This document shows, in pieces, positions 13,741 through 25,562 of a DNA stretch of 64,000 bases. Each line of letters opens with the position of its first letter. The first letter of the stretch is position 1. The position numbers and the translations under genes were made by a program. Origin of the DNA: Artemia franciscana (taxonomy: Eukaryota > Arthropoda > Branchiopoda > Anostraca > Artemiidae); the NCBI RefSeq assembly GCF_032884065.1, contig NC_088872.1, forward strand, positions 36,465,902 to 36,529,901. Reading direction: 5' to 3'. Under the pieces are notes generated by a model. The model saw only the letters and a program-made list of their open reading frames with translations, searched no databases and was not told the DNA's origin.

Positions 13741-14935
13741 CAAAAAACAATTTTTTTTAACTGCGAGTAAGGAGCAATATTAAAACTTAAAACGAAAAGA
13801 AAATATTCCGTATATGAAAGGGGCTGTCTCCCCCTCAACGCTCCACTTTTGACGCTAAAGTTTGACTCTTTCTCACAATTCTACTTTTTAAAACAATAAA
13901 AAACTTTAGCGTAAAGAGCGAGGCGTTGAGGAGGGGACAATCCCCTTCATATATAGAATAGTTTCTGTTCGTTTTAAGTTTTATTGTTGCTCCTTACTTG
14001 CAGTTAACAAAACTTGTTTTTTTTATTTAATTTCTGAACGTTTTTGATTTTGGCTCACCGCATATGAATAATTAAAACAATATCTGCATATTATTTTTTT
14101 TTGCTAAATGGCTTTCTTATAGTTTTGATTTTTATAAAAAATAGGGATTTTGAAAAAAAAGGAGGCCTAGTTGCCCTCCACTTTTTAGTTACTAAAAAGT
14201 GCTACTAGATTTTTTTTTACCAACGTTTTTGTTAGTAATAAACATACGCACCTTACAAATTAACTTACATAACGAATTTCTATATTTGTGCAATTTTATT
14301 ACGTATATGAGGGGTTTTGCCCTTTTGTCAATACCTCGCTCTTTACATTAAAGCTTGAATCTTGTCCCAAATCCTTAAGAATAATCCCTGAATCACAAAG
14401 GCCGTAAAATACATAGTTGAAATTCCTAAATATGCTTTAGTGTAAAGAGCAAGGTATTGTGGAGGAGACGAGCCCCCTTATATACGTAATATTTTATGCT
14501 CGTTTTAAGTTTTAATGCTGCTCATTACCTCTAGTTAAAAACAAATTATTTATTTTCTCATTGTTTTTTTAATGATGCTAGAAATCCTGCCCCCCCTTCA
14601 TGGAAATTCTCTTCCCTCATGATAAATTCCTCCATGGAAAGATCCTCCCTCTGACCCCCCCCCACCCCAACGCGAAAAGTCCCGCTGAAAACGTCTGTAC
14701 ACTTCATAATAACCATAACGATACGTAAACAATGGTCAAAGTTTGTAACTTGCAGCCCCTCCCCCGGAGACTGTGGGGGTTAAGTCGTCCACAAAGACAT
14801 AGTTATTATATTTTTTGACTATTCTAAACAAAATGGCGATCTCGAAATTATGATCTGGTGACTTTGGGAAAAAATGAGAGTGGGAGGGGGCCTAGTTGCC
14901 CTCCAATTTTTTTGGTCTCTTAAAAAGGGCCGTTG
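13741..14935 (-). repeat. Dispersed repeat family A copy, reverse
   Basis: The low-coordinate end is a long palindrome (13744-14015) whose arms read GTAAGGAGCAATATTAAAAC and GTTTTATTGTTGCTCCTTAC. Going right, the family A boxes appear in reverse: GGCCTAGTTGCCCTCC (14164), TACGTATATGAGGGG (14310), CATGGAAAGATCCTCC (14634), the CCTCCCCCGGAGACTGTGGGG box (14759) and AACAAAATGGCGATCTCG (14828). It stops near the (AT)n tract at 15018, where the element is truncated. Confidence 0.75.
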
Positions 14936-15015
14936 CTTAGGCCAGAATATCTCAGATGCCAATTTTCTCGAAAAAATATGGAGTTGTTTTCGTGAAAAAT
15001 ACAAAAATAAATACA

Positions 15016-15206
<191 letters not shown>

Positions 15207-15329
15207 TATCCAAGATTCACCAGAGAAAGTCCGAAATATATTTTTTCCTCTTGGATTTATTCAGCGTTGCCATTCAACTTTTTCAGTTGAATGCGAGGTT
15301 TGATGATGACAGGTTAGGTCGAATTTGAA

Positions 15330-15735
15330 AAGCGCCAGTGAAGCAGTTGGTTTTAGACTTGTACAGTGAAAGAAGGAGACAAAACCCAAACTCTTGTTTA
15401 CAGTGGCTTTTTGTCCATTTGAAGTTTGATTTGCATATTCAATTTAAGTTTCACAGGTTTTAAGATTTATTTATTCATTTATATTAGTACCTATTGTATC
15501 AATGTTTGCTATGATTGTTCATTTAATTTTCTTTTTCATTTTGGGTTTCATTTACACTTCAATAGCAAAACATTTTTGTTCGTTTTAAACTTGTGTTACA
15601 TATTGAATTTGAACTTCGCTTATTTTAATTTTTTTTATTCATTTATATTAGAACCTGCTATATGGTATTTTGCCTTGATTATTTATATAATTTTTGTACG
15701 TTTTATGCTTAATTTATTCTTTTTTCATAATTAAA
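15330..15735 (+). repeat. Dispersed repeat family C copy
   Basis: Landmarks are GTGAAAGAAGGAGACAAAAC, CCAAACTCTTGTTTACAGTG, then T-rich phrases TTTGATTTGCATATTCAATT and TTTATTTATTCATTTATATT. The same order occurs at 43380-43640, and related parts at 25240-25460 and 26030-26265. The short Phe-rich open frame in it is an artefact of T-richness. Confidence 0.7.
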
Positions 15736-15737
15736 TA

Positions 15738-16775
15738 AAGAAAACACTTTACTGTTTTAAAAAGTAAAGTTGAGAGAATGAGTCAAACCTTAGCGTAAAG
15801 AGCAGGGCGCTGAGAAGGGAACAGCCCCTTTCATATACGGATTAATTTCTGTTCGTTTTAAGTTTTAATGTCGCTCCTTACTTTCAGTTAAAAAAAACTT
15901 GTTTTTTTTTATTTAATTTCAGAATTTGAATTAATGCATGTTTTAATTTTGGCTCTGCGCACATGAATAATTAAAACAAAATTTGCAAATTATTTTTTTT
16001 GGCTAAATGGCTTTCTCATAGTTTTGATCGGACAATTTTGAGAAAAAAGGATCGGGGGGGGGGAGGCCTAGTTGCCCTCCGATTTTTTGTTTACTAATGA
16101 AGGCAACTAGAACTTTTAATTTTTACGAACGTTTTTATTAGTAAAAAATATACATAACTTAAGAATTAACTTATGTAACGAACTTATATATTCGTATGTT
16201 TTTATTACGTATATGAGGGGGTTCGCCCCCTCGTCAATACCTCCTCTTTAAACTAAAGATTAAATTTTGTCCCAATTCCTTAAGAATGACACCTGAATCA
16301 TAAAGGCCGTAGAATAAACAGTTAAAATTACTAAAAAAACACTTTAGCGTAAAGAGCAATGTATTAGGAGGAGGTGAACCTCTCATATGCGTAACAATTT
16401 CTGTTCGTTTTAAGTTTTAATGCTGCTCCTTAATTTCAGTTGAAAAAACTTTTCATATTTATTTTTTCATTGTTCTTCGAACAGTGCTAGAAAATCCTAC
16501 GCCCCCTTCAAGGAAATTCTCTTCCCCTATAACCAATTCCTCCATGGAAATATCCTCCCACGTAACCCCCCTCCCCCAACCAAAAAAAAACTGAACACGT
16601 CTGAACACTACCGAATAACCTTTAATATATGTAAACACTGGTCAAAGTTTGTAACTTGAAGCCCTCCCACGGGGACTTTGGGGGAGTAAGTCGTCCCCAA
16701 AGACATAGTTATTAGGTCTCTCGACTATGCTGAATTAAACGGCTATCTCAGAATTCTGATGTGGTGACTTTGAAA
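15738..16775 (-). repeat. Dispersed repeat family A copy, reverse, half palindrome
   Basis: It starts inside the loop of the family palindrome, so only one arm remains (CTTAGCGTAAAGAGCAGGGC to GTCGCTCCTTACTTTCAGTT, 15788-15890). It runs through GGCCTAGTTGCCCTCCG (16066), TATATGAGGGGGTTCGCCCC (16211), TCCATGGAAATATCCTCCC (16541) and GACTATGCTGAATTAAACGG (16724). It ends where family D begins near 16790. Confidence 0.75.
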
Positions 16776-16789
16776 ACGAATCGGAGAAA

Positions 16790-17089
16790 ACGACTTTATC
16801 AAGTCAATTAGTGCAGGTCCCTGACATGCCTACCAAAACTCGCCAAAGCACTGGACCCCTCCCCCCTAACTCACCCAAAAGAGAGCGGATTCAATCCGGT
16901 TACGTCAATCATTTACCTACGAAGTTTGCTTATTCTATCCACCAAGTTTCATCCCGATCTCTCCGCTCTATCCAAGATTTCCGGTTTCCCCCTTCAACTC
17001 CCCTCAATGTTACCAGATCTGGTAGGGATTTAAAATGAGAGCTCTGAGACATGAGTTCCTTCTAAATATCAAATTTCATTAAGATCCGG
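16790..17089 (+). repeat. Dispersed repeat family D copy, cut at its right end
   Basis: Starts with GAAAACGACTTTATCAAGTC, then GCAGGTCCCTGACATGCCTA, AAAGAGAGCGGATTCAATCC, a CCAAGTTTCATCCCGATCTC box and GAGCTCTGAGACATGAG. It stops abruptly after CATTAAGATCCG. In the other copies (23770, 24350, 24650) this phrase runs on into a CCCATTCGTAAGTT-type tail. The break coincides with the candidate start of the hAT element. Confidence 0.8.
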
Positions 17090-17330
17090 CACTGTTGCCA
17101 GATTGGCTTGTTTCAAGCCCCGGTGGCTTATTTCTCTGGGCTGGGGCGGGCGTTTTTTTTTGCGGGCTTGGGGCGGAAAACTGAGCTTATTATTTTTTAA
17201 TTTGGCTTGTTTTGGGCTTTTTTCTACTCCAAAAAATAATATTTCTTATTTTGTTTTTAAGATTTTTTTTTCAAGTTCAAGTTCATTCTTTTCAAAACTT
17301 TCGAGGAAAGAAAAGGAACGGATTTAAGGA
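17090..17330 (+). mobile_element. Candidate 5' end of hAT transposon
   Basis: CACTGTTGCCAGATTGGC begins exactly where family D is interrupted. hAT elements often start with CA(G/C)TG-type ends and make 8-bp target duplications, so the preceding AAGATCCG would be the candidate duplication. A matching inverted terminus to the right of the transposase was not found by eye. The boundary is therefore inferred from the broken repeat and the motif only. Confidence 0.4.
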
Positions 17331-18045
17331 AAAGTTTACCCTACGATTCACTAAAGAAGAAGAAGAAAATAAGTAATATGAATCACAAGAAAATATATAC
17401 TGCAGCAGATTACTAGTTACAATTATTTAATAGAAATGTTTCATCTACAAAACATGGATAAAGGTAAGACTCCAAATACTTTTTTCTTGAAATTGTGTTT
17501 GAAATAGATTGAGATGGACTTCATAACCCCCAAGTATGGAACACTCAAAATGTTACAAACGAATACCTTGCAGTTCTACTTTTGTCCTAGGTCATTTTGA
17601 ATGTCACATTCATTTTGAATGTGAATGTAGAGTGTAAGGAGGCAAAGGCCAGAAGGCCGAAAAGATCCATATAGCCTCAATCTTCATTACATATTCAGGG
17701 CCTCACTACATGCAGAACTAGTAGCCTAGACTGTGGTTTGTCAGCTCAAACGATTGAAGTAAAAAAAAATATAACAAACTGGATGTTACAATCTCAAAGC
17801 TTTTTATTCAAAGTCGATACCTGAGAATAAGAGGCTTTCCTCAACCTCAGCCTGTAGGGCATCTTTACCCTTCCGTTAGATGCTTATCCAAAGCTTGCAC
17901 AAAAAGTCAGTTTAGTCTTCTTCCAAATTATTTCTCACTTTTAAAAGTGAGCAACTGTTGAAAGCAGTGCAGGAATTATTTGACACTTTGCAGATTAACC
18001 TGCCAAATTAAAACCCCATTCTTTTCTTAGGAATTACTCAGCTCG
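17331..18045. other. Probable hAT 5' region, no BED finger recognised
   Basis: No clear exon encoding the usual N-terminal BED zinc finger is visible. A good acceptor (ATTCTTTTCTTAG, AG at 18029-18030) sits 15 bp before the transposase ATG and keeps frame (phase 0), so an upstream exon may exist that I could not identify. Confidence 0.4.
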
Positions 18046-19719
18046 ATGTCAAAAGCACGAAAAGCAGAACTGATTTTGGCAGCACATGTCGCGAGTCATT
18101 CATCGATTATGACTATTGACCACCTATCCACCATTATCAAGAGTGCTTTTCCTGGACCAGTTTCCGAGGCAACGAAATTGAAGAGAACAAAATGTTCAGC
18201 CCTTATCAAGAATGTACTTGGACCAGAAAGTCTCCAAGAGATTGTTGCTGATGTTGGTGACAGCAGATATTCCCTTATTCTGGACGAATCGATCGACGTT
18301 GCCACCATGAAATTCATGTGTATTTGTGTGAGATACTATAGCCCCAAGATGAAGAAAGTTCTTTGTGCTACTTTGGGCATGGTTGAAGTACCTTCGACCA
18401 CTTCTGTGATTTTACATCAAGAACTGAAAGACTTCTTAGCTTTATGTGGAATTCCCCTAAAAAATCTGATAGGTATTGGGACAGATGGAACAAACAACAT
18501 GTGTGGTGGGAACCATTCGCTGTTCACGTTATTACGAGATGACGGGTTGCCTCAACTCCAACTCTTCAAATGTGTATGTCACTCCCTACATTTGTGTGCT
18601 TCCGAGGCTGTTGGAGAACTTCCAAGCAATTTGGAGTTCATGCTCTCAGAGACTTACAAGTGGTTTAACGCTAGTCCTTTACGAAGAGAGGCATATCAGC
18701 AAATGTTCCAGCTCATAAACGATGGGAATACCCCGTTGAAAATGATTGCTTCTTCCAATACCCGTTGGCTGTCTCGATATAGAGCAGTCGTTCGCATACT
18801 CGAGCAGTATTCTGAGCTGTCAGCGCACTTTCGATTAGCGAAGGAAAAGGAACGTTGCTACACTGCCCGAATGCTCCATGATATGTACCTCGATGAACGA
18901 AATAAGGCATATATTGTTTTCTTGAAGCCATTATTGGCGGAATTTCAGAGAATTAACCTCCTTTTCCAACACACTAACGTAGATCACTTTCGTTTATTTC
19001 AAGAGCTAAAAGAGTTTGTATTAAGTCTTCTGCAGAGAATATTGCACACGTCTGCAGTGTCATTAACAGTGAATATGGACTTCGAAATTTATTACCTTCC
19101 TACAGCCCAGGTTGACTACGGATACGAGTTCAATTTGGAGCTTGAAAGATCTAAGCTGACCAGTCATCAAAAGGAAGAAGTAAAGCTGCGTTGCCTCAAA
19201 TTTCTCAAGACAGCAGCTAGAGCAGTTTTAAAGCGCTTGCCCCCAGCTCTTGATTCTCTGCTGAAACTGAAAGTGCTTTCTCCAACCATTTGTTTGTCGC
19301 AGTTGCGTCCTCGATTTAGTGATTTGCCTTTGGATGTTATTCCAGTGCTGAATATTAGTGAGTTAGAGAGTCAGTGGAGAAGACTCTTGGTAGTTGACTG
19401 GGCATCAGCTTGTGTCGGAGAAATTCCAAGTGACTCTTGTGAATTCTGGGTCAAGGTCCTGCACCATCTTGATCCAGCTGGTGTTCCTCCATGTCGTGAC
19501 TTAGCGAGGTGGGCATTGACCCTCCTCAGCCTGCCAATAAGCAATGCTGTCGTTGAGAGGTCATTTTCTATGATGAATATTGGGAAGAACAAACTTCGGA
19601 ATCGAATGTTGTTGCCTATGCTGAACTCAATAGTAGTCTTTCGGCTGTGGTTGTCAGTGTGTAGTATTTGCTGTTCCCAGTTTGAGCCTACTAAAAAAAA
19701 TGTTACAGTTCAACAGTGA
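18046..19719 (+). CDS. hAT superfamily transposase, intact 557-residue frame
   Basis: Predicted DDE transposase that would cut and paste a hAT-type DNA transposon in the nucleus. All three expected acidic catalytic positions are present: D80 in SLILDES, D147 in GIGTDGTNN and E504 in AVVERSFSMM. Also visible are the CxxH-like CHSLHLC segment (178-184), the conserved RW pair in SSNTRWLSRYRAV (240-241) and a C-terminal hATC dimerisation region (about 466-537). There is no stop or frameshift. The N-terminal BED DNA-binding finger is missing from this frame. An acceptor just upstream at 18029-18030 could bring in another exon in phase 0. It resembles the ZBED/DUF4371-like branch of hAT proteins. 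It may be a recently active element or a domesticated gene. The superfamily call is firm, the status is not. Confidence 0.88.
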   Translation: MSKARKAELILAAHVASHSSIMTIDHLSTIIKSAFPGPVSEATKLKRTKCSALIKNVLGPESLQEIVADVGDSRYSLILDESIDVATMKFMCICVRYYSPKMKKVLCATLGMVEVPSTTSVILHQELKDFLALCGIPLKNLIGIGTDGTNNMCGGNHSLFTLLRDDGLPQLQLFKCVCHSLHLCASEAVGELPSNLEFMLSETYKWFNASPLRREAYQQMFQLINDGNTPLKMIASSNTRWLSRYRAVVRILEQYSELSAHFRLAKEKERCYTARMLHDMYLDERNKAYIVFLKPLLAEFQRINLLFQHTNVDHFRLFQELKEFVLSLLQRILHTSAVSLTVNMDFEIYYLPTAQVDYGYEFNLELERSKLTSHQKEEVKLRCLKFLKTAARAVLKRLPPALDSLLKLKVLSPTICLSQLRPRFSDLPLDVIPVLNISELESQWRRLLVVDWASACVGEIPSDSCEFWVKVLHHLDPAGVPPCRDLARWALTLLSLPISNAVVERSFSMMNIGKNKLRNRMLLPMLNSIVVFRLWLSVCSICCSQFEPTKKNVTVQQ

Positions 19720-20393
19720 AATCTATAGGCTTGGGGGTTCCACTGCAACCACAGATGTGAATTTTAACAATGATCTTGATGACATACTGGTTTTGCTATA
19801 GAATTGCATAACTGGCTCTTTATTCGTTTTCTTTTCATTTGATGCTGTTTTTCTCTTGGTGTTCTTTTATAACTTCTTGAGTTGTAGATATACACTTAAA
19901 AAAAAAAATGGATTTCCAATAAGAAAATGCGTTGAACTTTCAGTTGCTTAAAAAAAAAAAATTATAATTGAATTTTCAGGAAAGGTGTAAAATCGAAAAA
20001 GTGAATATGATCTTCAACGATTTGTTTAACTTTCCAACAAAAAACGTTTAAAGTCCAGCGAAAAGTTTGATATTTCATGTTCTCTTGACTTTCCAATACC
20101 CCATTTTTCAAAGTCCAACCAATTAGTTTGGAATTCCAATGAAAGAATTTTATATTTTACACTTAGCTAACTTTCCAAAAAAAATTGAAAATCCAACGAA
20201 AAAGCTTAATATTCTGCGTTATCCTGTTTATTCTAGCAAATAATGTTGAAAATAAGACACGAAATTATTTTTTAATAAGATTTTGTTTTTTTTCAATTTG
20301 CACCTCAAGGTACGAATAGGAATTGAATAAGAAACCATCGGTTTAAAAAAAAAGAAAAACGAATGTTGGAATTCTTCAGATTCTGTGAAATCA
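19720..20393. other. hAT 3' flank and AT-rich filler
   Basis: Short phrases built around TTTCCAA and AAAATTCAACG repeat loosely (for example TTTCCAACAAAAAACG, TTTCCAATACCCCATT, TTTCCAAAAAAAATTG; 20030-20190) at about 75-bp spacing, a degenerate tandem array. No right-hand hAT terminus was recognised before the next family A copy. Confidence 0.45.
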
Positions 20394-22132
20394 AACAGTT
20401 CGTGGTAACGAACTGTAGTAAGGAGCGACCCGGCTCAATAGTAACCAAAACTCTAAAAAATTGAATTTTGTTTTCAATAGCTACATCAAAAGAATCGCAT
20501 TTTAATGCTGATTTTAAATATATAAGTTTCATCAAGTTTAGTCTTACCCATCAAAAGTTACGAGCCTGAGAAAATTTGCCTTATTTAGGAAAATAGGGGG
20601 AAACACCCCCTAAAAGTCATAAGATGTTAACGAAAATGATACCATCAGATTCAGCGTGTTAGAGAACCCTACTGTAGAAGTTTCAAGCTCTTATCTACAA
20701 AAATGTGGAATTTTGTATTTTTTGCCAGAAGACAAATCACGGGTGCGTGTTTATTTGTTTGTTTTTTTTTGTTTTTTTTTTCTTTTCCCCAGGGGTCATC
20801 GTATCGACCAAGTGGTCCTAGAATGTCGAAAGAGGGCTCATTCTAACGGAAATGAAAAGTTCTAGTGCCCTTTTTAAGTGACCAAAAAAATCGGAGGGCA
20901 TCTAGGCCCCCTCCCACGCTCATGTTTTTCCCAAAGTCAACGGATCAAAATTTTGAGATAGCCATTTTTTTCAGCATAGTCGAAAACCATAATAACTATG
21001 TCTTTGGGGATGACTTACTCCCCCACAATCCCTGGGGGAGGGGCTGCAAGTTACAAACTTTGACCAGTGTTTACATATAGTAATGGTTAATGGGAAGTGT
21101 ACAGACGTTTTCAGGGGGATTTTATTCAGGGGGCTGAGGAGAGGAGGCTATGTTGGAGGATCTTTCCTTGGAGGAATCTGTCATGGGGGAAGAAAAATTC
21201 AATGACAAGGGCGCAGGATTCTCTAGCATTACTATAAGAAAACAATGAAAAATAAACATGAAAACGTTTTCTCAAATGAAAGGAAGAAGTAGCATTGAAA
21301 CTTAAAACGAACAGAGATTATTACGCATATGAGGGGTTCTAAAAATACTTTAGCATAAAGAGCGAGGTATTTAGGAGGAGATAAATACCTTGCTCTTTAT
21401 GCTAAAGTATTTTTAGTAATTTCAACTATTTATTCTACGGCCTATCTGATTCAGGGGTCATTCTTAAAGAATTGGGACAAAACTTACGATTTAGTGTAAA
21501 GAGCGAGGTATTAACGAGGGTACAAACCCCCTCGTATACATAATAAAAATATAAGGTTATGAAAGTTTGTTACGTAAGTTAATTCTTAAGTTACGTATAT
21601 TTTTTACTAATAAAAACGTTCATTAAAAATTAAAAGTTCTAGTTGCCTTTTTAAGTAACCAAAAAATTGGAGGGCAACTAGGCCTCCTTCTCCACCCCTT
21701 ATTTCTCAAAATCGTCTGATCAAAACTAAGAGAAAGCCATTTAGCCAAAAAAAGAATTAATATACACATTTCATTTTAATAATTTAAGTGCGGAGAGCCA
21801 AAACCAAACATGCATTAATTCAAAAACGTTCAGAAATTAAATAAAAAAAACTGATTTTTTTAGCTGAAAGTAAGGAGCGGCATTAAAACTTAAAACGAAC
21901 AGAAATTACTTCGTATATGAAATAAGTTGTCCCCTCCGCAACCCCTCGCTCTTTACGCTAAAGTTTGACTCTTTGCCACAATTCTACTTTTTAAAACAAT
22001 TAAAAGCTTTAGCGTAAAGAGCGAGGGATTGCGGAAAGGACAATCCATTTCATATACGGAGTAATTTCTGTTCGTTTTAAGTTTTAATGCCGCTCCTTAC
22101 TTTCAGCTAAAAAAATCAGTTTTTTTATTTAA
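20394..22132 (+). repeat. Dispersed repeat family A, best full-length copy
   Basis: This 1.74-kb copy shows the whole structure. It has a 5' mini-palindrome AACAGTTCGTGGTAACGAAC (20394), GTAAGGAGCGACCCGGCTC, a left third with TGATTTTAAATATATAAG, and a GTGCCCTTTTTAAGTGACC box (20867). A short inverted pair of about 30 bp lies around AAATACTTTAGCATAAAGAG (21345-21412), followed by a GGGCAACTAGGCCTCC box (21672). The copy ends in a roughly 280-bp palindrome (21847-22128). The palindrome arms contain GAAAGTAAGGAGCGGCATTA and its complement TAATGCCGCTCCTTACTTTC. There is no coding frame, so it must be non-autonomous. Similar copies are at 2655, 7609, 13741, 15738, 25563 and 50798. Confidence 0.85.
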
Positions 22133-23555
22133 TTAATATAAAAATGAGCCCCTTCAGTGGAGCCAAAACTAGGAATCTTCGGGTTGAAGCCTGATTGGTA
22201 AAAGAAATCGATTGATAAGCTGCATTTAAAAACCAAAATGCAGTATTACAAGATAATCAGCCTTTGATATGCATATTTTCCTAAGGTGATGACGCTGAAA
22301 TTTTAGCTTGCAGTTAGCTTTTTTAAATCAAAAGTTCCTCGTGTTCGTTCAATATATTGGTATTTCAGCTGTTGTAGCATTTTTTTTTGTCAAAAGCTGT
22401 ACATAGTATCTCATTTCTCAAAAATTATTTTTAATTTTTCTTACTTGAGGTACTAAGAAAATATACCAAAAGTATTGAGAGTTTTCAATCATTGCGTTTA
22501 TTCTTTTGAAGCTTTTTTCCTTTGTATTACAAAATTTCAAGCTTCAATTATTTTCTTTTTTGCTTTTTACCATTCTATCAAAGAAGTAATTAAGCCTGTG
22601 TATTTCTTGTCGTGATAGTTAGGCCAAAATTCTGTTTTGTTCACAAAAATTATTTTGCTTATTGAAGAGATCTCATTGTGTTTTGTGTTACTTGTGAATT
22701 GTTTTTTGTTGTATTACGAAGTCAATACATTAAGAAATAGCTGAGAACCGCGTCCATTAAAACTAGGTGACGAGAAAAAAAAGGTTTTCAGTTAAAAGTC
22801 TTAACATCCGAAATAATCATAAAAGTTCAAAATATATAGCTGCCACGTAGCTGAAGGTAATTTTTAGATTAAATAATCTTGCTTCAAAATAGGTTTCTAA
22901 AGAGATAAACATAAAGAAAACATAATATTTAGTGACAAATTAAAAAAATATCACTTATTAGGGCAGTAGGGCATGGGGAAGTGGCTTTATTTGTATATGG
23001 CTATAGCTTTCGGAAGGGCATGGAGAGGCGGCAACTCTGTTGAAAGGTGTAAATTCGGAGGGAAAACTGAAACTGTAAGGAATAATAATATATTATGATT
23101 CGCCTCGAGGGCTCGGCTGGGAAATGGCCCCTTTGTCTTTTTTTATCTAGCGTTCATCTAAAATAGCAGCAGTCACAATTAAATGGTCCAACTTTGATCC
23201 TAGGTCTGAACACATAATCTTTGATTCCAAAAGTCTCGAGCTTGAAAATTCTATGGACGAATTCGTTTCCAAGTAAACAGTTTTAATTTCGCACCACAAG
23301 TTTGTCAATGCAAAAGCTTAGCGTCAGAAAAAAAAAATGAGTTCAAAATATTTAGCTGCCATACAGCTTAAAAAAGAAACGAAAGATTAACTCGATATTA
23401 GGAGAGGCCAGAGCTATGGGCTGCCATACAGCTTAAGGTATTTCTTTTATATTTCAAACTTAAAAGCAGAAAAAAAATGTCAAGTATTCCCGCCTGCCGG
23501 GTAGGTTTATTCTTCTTCCCTGCAAATGTTGAGGGGGGATCAACAAAATTGAGAC
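22133..23555. other. Non-coding sequence, no strong feature
   Basis: T-rich phrases, and two imperfect copies of a short phrase AGCTGCCA(C/T)A(C/G)AGCT (near 22840 and 23350, with a further partial near 23420). No exon or element terminus was recognised. Confidence 0.4.
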
Positions 23556-24935
23556 TCTTCCAGAAGTTTAAAGAAAAAACGATGAGAATAGTCCGGTTAT
23601 GTCAATAACGTATATAGGACTTGTGCTTACTTTTCCCACCAATTTTTATCCAGATCTCTCCCCTCAAAGCGTTTTCCAAGATTTCCCGTTTTCCCCTCCA
23701 ACTCCCCCAATATCACCGGATACGGTCGGGATTTAAAATAAGAGCTCTGAGACACGAGGTCTTTCTAAATATCAAATTTCATTAAGATCCGATAACCCAT
23801 TCGTAAGTTAAAAATACCTCATTTTTTTAATTTTCCCTCTCCCTCCAGCCCCCCAGATGGTCGAATCGGGGAACAACTGTTATAAAGTCACTTTATGCAG
23901 GTCCCTGACATGCCTACCAATTTTCATCGTCCTAGCACGTCCAGGAGCACCAAACTCACAAAAGCACTGTAAATCTCCCCCCCCCAGAAACTCCCCTAAA
24001 GAGAGTGGATCCGTTCCAATTATGTCAATCACGTATCTAGAACTTGCTTTTATTCTTCCCATCAAGTTTCATTCCGAGCTTTCCGCTCTAAGCGTTTTCC
24101 AAGATTTCCGGTTTCCAAGATTTCTGTTTACCCTTCCAAACCCCTATGTCCCCGGATTCGATTCGAACTGAAAATGGAGCATCTGAGACATAAGATCTTT
24201 TTACAAATCAAGTTTCATTAAGATCCAATCACCCATTCGTAAGATAATGATTCGTAAGAATAAAGACCTAGAATAAAGTCGGGATTTAAAATAAGAGATC
24301 TCAGTTACGAGGTCCTTCTAAATATGAAATTTCATTAAGATCCGATCAATCAATCCTTCGTAAGTTAAAAAAATCTCAGTTTTTCTAATTTTTTAGAATT
24401 AACCCCCCCCCCCCCCCCAACTCTCCTAAAGAGAGTGGATCCGTTCTGGTTATGTCAATCACGTATCTAGGACTTGTGCTTACTTTTTCCACCAAGTTTC
24501 ATCTTTCATCCCAATCCCTCCAATCTAAGCATTTTCCGAGATTTTAGGTTTCCCCCTCTAACGCCCCCCAATTTTACCGGATCCGGTCGGAATTCAAAAT
24601 AAGAGCTCTGAGGCACAAAATCCTTCTATATATCAAATTTCATTAAGATCCGATTACCCATTAGTAAGTTAAAAATACCTCATTTTTTCTAATTTTTCTG
24701 AATTAACCTGCCCCCCCCCCCTCAAATGGTCTAATCGGGTAAACGACTATTTATAATTAAATCTGGTCTGGGCCCTGATACGTCTTCCAAATTTCATCGT
24801 TTTAGCTTATCTGGAAGTGCCTAAACTAGCAAAACCGGGACAGAAAGATCGACATACGGACAGACAGACCGACAGAACTTGCGATCGCTATATGCCACTT
24901 GGTAAATGCCAATTGCCATAACAAACAAACTAACA
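23556..24935 (+). repeat. Tandem array of family D units
   Basis: The unit of about 300-390 bp recurs four to five times. Marker boxes are GAGAGTGGATCCGTTC (24001, 24431), TATGTCAATCACGTATCTAG (24022, 24451), TAAAATAAGAGCTCTGAG (23731, 24596) and TTTCATTAAGATCCGAT (23779, 24341, 24639). The units differ by internal deletions; the one near 24270 keeps only its right half. The array ends in a GACAGACAGACCGACAGAAC stretch and GCGATCGCTATATGCCACTT. Short open frames across it are chance. Confidence 0.85.
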
Positions 24936-25205
24936 AACACGCATCCGTGATCTGTCTTCTGGCAAAAATACTAAATTTCACGTTTTTGTAGATAGGAGCT
25001 TGAAACTTCTATTGTACTGTTCTCTGATAGCTGAATATGATGGTGTGATTTTCGTTAAGATTTTATGACTTTTAGGGGGTGTTTCCCCCTATTTTCTAAA
25101 ATAAGGCAAATTTTCTCAGGCTTGTAACTTTTGATGGGCAAAAATAAACTTGATGAAACTTATATATTTAAAATCAGCATGAAAATGTGATTCTTTTGAT
25201 GTGAC
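24936..25205 (-). repeat. Family A left-end fragment, reverse
   Basis: Reads family A boxes backwards: ACGCATCCGTGATCTGTCTT, GTAGATAGGAGCTTGAAACT, GGGGGTGTTTCCCCCTATTT, ATATTTAAAATCAGCATGAA. It is fused directly to the end of the family D array. Confidence 0.75.
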
Positions 25206-25239
25206 TTTGAGTGACTATTCTTTTGATCTTAAATTTTAA

Positions 25240-25460
25240 TATGGTATTTCCTTTTCTAAAAAAACTTCTTTTCTGGAAAGTTTGTCTGTTCGTTTTAGAT
25301 TACCCAAGTTTCAAGTTTCTTAAAATTCCCAATTTCAAAATAATTTTTTACTCCTAAAGAAATTAACAGCCTGGGAAAGATATTTGATATTTAATAATAT
25401 TAATAGCTAAAAGTTCACTAGCTCAAGATACTTTTTCTGCCAGGGCCAGATTTAAAGCTT
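25240..25460 (+). repeat. Family C fragment
   Basis: CAAGTTTCAAGTTTCTTAAAATTCCC, a T-rich stretch and AAAAGTTCACTAGCTCAAGAT match 43850-44065 in the same order. Confidence 0.6.
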
Positions 25461-25562
25461 TGACGCTTCTAGGTCCAAGCATTGTTGCCACTCTTTTTTT
25501 TGCAAATTTTTTGGGGGGTATCGGGGAATAGCGAAAACCGGGTGGCCTAGGGGGCCTATTTA

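Noticed and set aside
19720..20393. Right-hand terminus of the hAT element
   Set aside because: No reverse copy of CACTGTTGCC and no continuation of family D after a second AAGATCCG could be found by eye.
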